DNA of 42,728 nucleotides from Cephalotrichum gorgonifer (Eukaryota > Ascomycota > Sordariomycetes > Microascales > Microascaceae): positions 1,525,334 through 1,568,061 of the forward strand of contig ONZQ02000006.1 of the NCBI GenBank assembly GCA_900312665.1, in the 5' to 3' direction. Position numbers and translations under genes: made by a program. This document shows positions 40,964-42,728 of the stretch, piece by piece (within the stretch, counting starts at the first letter, position 1; the number at the start of each line of letters is the position of its first letter). The notes beneath the pieces are model-generated. The model was not told the origin of the DNA. It did no database searches and was given only the letters and a program-made list of their open reading frames with translations.

Positions 40964-42564
40964 TTGACTAATGGCTCGCAAGCTGCACAACTGCATCCAC
41001 GACACTTCATCCCGTTCTCGAAAAACCGCCGATTCGTCGGTCGGATAGATGTCCTCCACCTTGTAAGAGAGGGACTATGTAGCGACGGTGGGCCTCAGCG
41101 GGTCGCGATCGTCGGGCTCGGGGGGGTCGGCAAGACTCAAGTCGCATTGCAGACTGCGTACTGGACGAAAGAAAATCACGGGGATTGGTCAGTCTTCTGG
41201 CTTCCCGCGCTGAGCATGGCAGCTTTCGAGCAGTCGTGCGCGGAGCTGGCTGAGAAGCTCAACATCCGAGGGGCCGAAGAAGGTGCCAAAGACTCTGTGC
41301 CGCAGTATCTTAGCTCTGAACAGTCCCGCCGATGGCTTCTTATTGTCGACAATGCCGACGACATGGGCACGCTCTCCGGCAGCGAAGGATCTGTTGGCAT
41401 CAGTCACTATCTACCGATGAACAACGATAATGGCCGGATCCTTTTTACCACGCGGTCAAGGGATGTAGCCATGGCAGTTGCGGATGACGCCGTGATTGAG
41501 ATCGAGGAGATGAGCCCTGAGGAGGCCCTCGCGTTCTGGGAAAAGATAGGACCGGGAAACTCGTCCGACAATGCGACCGTGGCAGAACTCTTACGCGAGC
41601 TCACACACCTCCCTCTGGCCATCTCCCAGGAGGCCGCATATCTACAGAGGAACCGCGTCCCAATCTCAAAATTTTTTCGCTCCTGCGGGCAACTGAGAAC
41701 GACATCGTCGGCCTGATGAGTCACGAGGCCCGCGATCCGACGCGGTATAAGGAGTCTAGACATGCAGTGGCGACGACGTGGCTCGTATCGTTTGAGCAGA
41801 TCCTCAAGACAGATCGGGCTGCAGCAGATATATCATCATTCCTTTCGCAGATCGAGCCAAGGGCTGTTCCTCAGTTCATCTTACCGAAACCCGAGACGGA
41901 AGAGGCACTCATACATGCTATCAGGACATTGAGCGGGTATGCATTTGTCGAGCGACGTGATGAGGAAGACGTATATGATATGCACCAGCTGGTTCACCTG
42001 GCCGCGAGAGTCTGGGTTAGGAAGGAGAAAGGCGCCGCCCATTCAAGAGAGGCTGCGATTGCGCAGTTAGAGGGGGTATTCCTAACGAACGAGTGGGAGA
42101 ACAGAGAGCAGTGGAGGCTATGCATGCCACATGCGCTCGGGGTACTCCGATCGAATGGGAAGTATACAGAGCGGAATGAGAACGGATGCGAGTTAGGATA
42201 CTTGGCTGGGAGGTGTTTAAAAGACGATGGGCGAATTGGAGTGGCGGTCGAGCTGCTAGAGTACGTAGTGGCAGTTCAGGCGCAGACACTCTCAAAATCA
42301 CACTCTGACCGACTGGCATCACAGCATGCGCTTGCAGGAGCATATGAGGCCAATGGCCAGGTGAAGGAGGCAGCCAAGCTGCTTGAGCATGTAGTGGCAC
42401 TTGAGGCACAGACACTCTCAGAATCACACCCTGACCGACTGGGATCACAGCATGCGCTTGCGGGAGCATATAAGGCCAATGGCCAGGTGACGGATGCAGT
42501 GAAGGTGCTGGAGCATGTGGTGGCGGTTCGCCCACAGACACTCTCAGAATCACCTCCTGGCTGA
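40964..42564 (+). pseudogene. Second STAND (NB-ARC/TPR) gene, frameshifted, start unclear
   Basis: NB-ARC motifs are complete: RRFVGRIDVLHL, P-loop VAIVGLGGVGKTQ, Walker B RRWLLIVDNADD, GRILFTTRSRDVA, LPLAISQEAAYL, and YDMHQLVHLAARVW in the MHD position. The first frame stops at 41716; the second resumes as SLLRATENDIVGLMSHEARDPTRY. The switch lies at a run of six Ts near 41671-41676, where a seventh T would restore the frame. The C-terminus has 42-residue TPR-like units (QTLSESHPDRLGSQHALAGAYKANGQVTDAVKVLEHVV), two and a half before TGA at 42562. No ATG opens the frame: it is open from about 40928 and 40964 is a TTG codon. A 5' exon is therefore missing or lost. It is clearly different in sequence from the inverted pair, so it represents a second receptor lineage. 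Confidence 0.8.
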
Positions 42565-42728
42565 CTGGCATCTAAGTATATGGTTACAGGAGTATGACAA
42601 GACAATGGACAGATAAAGGACGGAGTCGACATAGTATGTGAAGGTAGAGTATATAGGGATCAGTATACTAGATCAGAGAGTGGTAGGTTGGGTTTGATAG
42701 ATAGTACAGTATAGAATGACCCCTTTCG
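42565..42728 (+). pseudogene. Decayed continuation of the TPR array
   Basis: After the stop at 42562 the DNA still follows the 126-bp unit: LASKYMVTGV, stop, QDNGQIKDGVDIV parallels LASQHALAGAYEANGQVKEAAKLL. The stop at 42562 is TGA where the unit has CGA (C-to-T). The array probably continued beyond and now is unreadable; the window ends at 42728. Confidence 0.6.

Overview
This window reads as accessory DNA from a filamentous ascomycete (Pezizomycotina, probably a Sordariomycete). The grounds are short GT-AG introns with CTAAC-like branch points, pyrimidine-rich 5' leaders, fungal NB-ARC/TPR STAND (NLR-like) genes, ankyrin and F-box genes, secreted effector-like genes, and damage resembling repeat-induced point mutation (RIP). 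No CRISPR, rRNA or convincing tRNA gene was seen.

Left arm (1-17 kb): the 3' half of an insulin-degrading-enzyme-like M16 peptidase, carrying one probable 1-nt deletion; a broken ankyrin gene; unidentified coding relics; a broken ASC-1/TRIP4-type C2HC5 zinc-finger gene; a long Asp/Pro/Ser-rich secreted-type protein; a degenerate ~155-163 bp tandem repeat; an intact ankyrin gene; and a broken RTC4-like gene.

Middle (18-38 kb): two copies of one STAND gene in inverted orientation, about 15.5 kb apart (about 17.95-20.26 kb on minus, 35.8-38.2 kb on plus). Both are broken, mainly by CAG/CAA/TGG to stop transitions, but at different sites. Between them lie five intact predicted secreted proteins or small ORFs with signal peptides and an intact F-box gene, plus a sugar-transporter relic, a decayed unknown gene and a Mutator-like (MULE/Hop-type) transposon with ~120-140 bp terminal inverted repeats.

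Right arm (38-42.7 kb): decayed sequence followed by a second, different NB-ARC/TPR STAND gene with a homopolymer frameshift and a decayed repeat tail.

The main pattern is contrast. Immune-type receptors, a transposon and several core-type genes (TRIP4-like, RTC4-like, perhaps M16) are damaged mostly by C-to-T/G-to-A changes, while the small secreted genes are open. This fits a duplicated accessory segment scarred by RIP. The most interesting single item is the mini-exon of STAND copy 2. It encodes a short G-V-Q-I-G motif of the amyloid-signalling (RHIM/PP-like) kind, which is intact in copy 2 and lost in copy 1.
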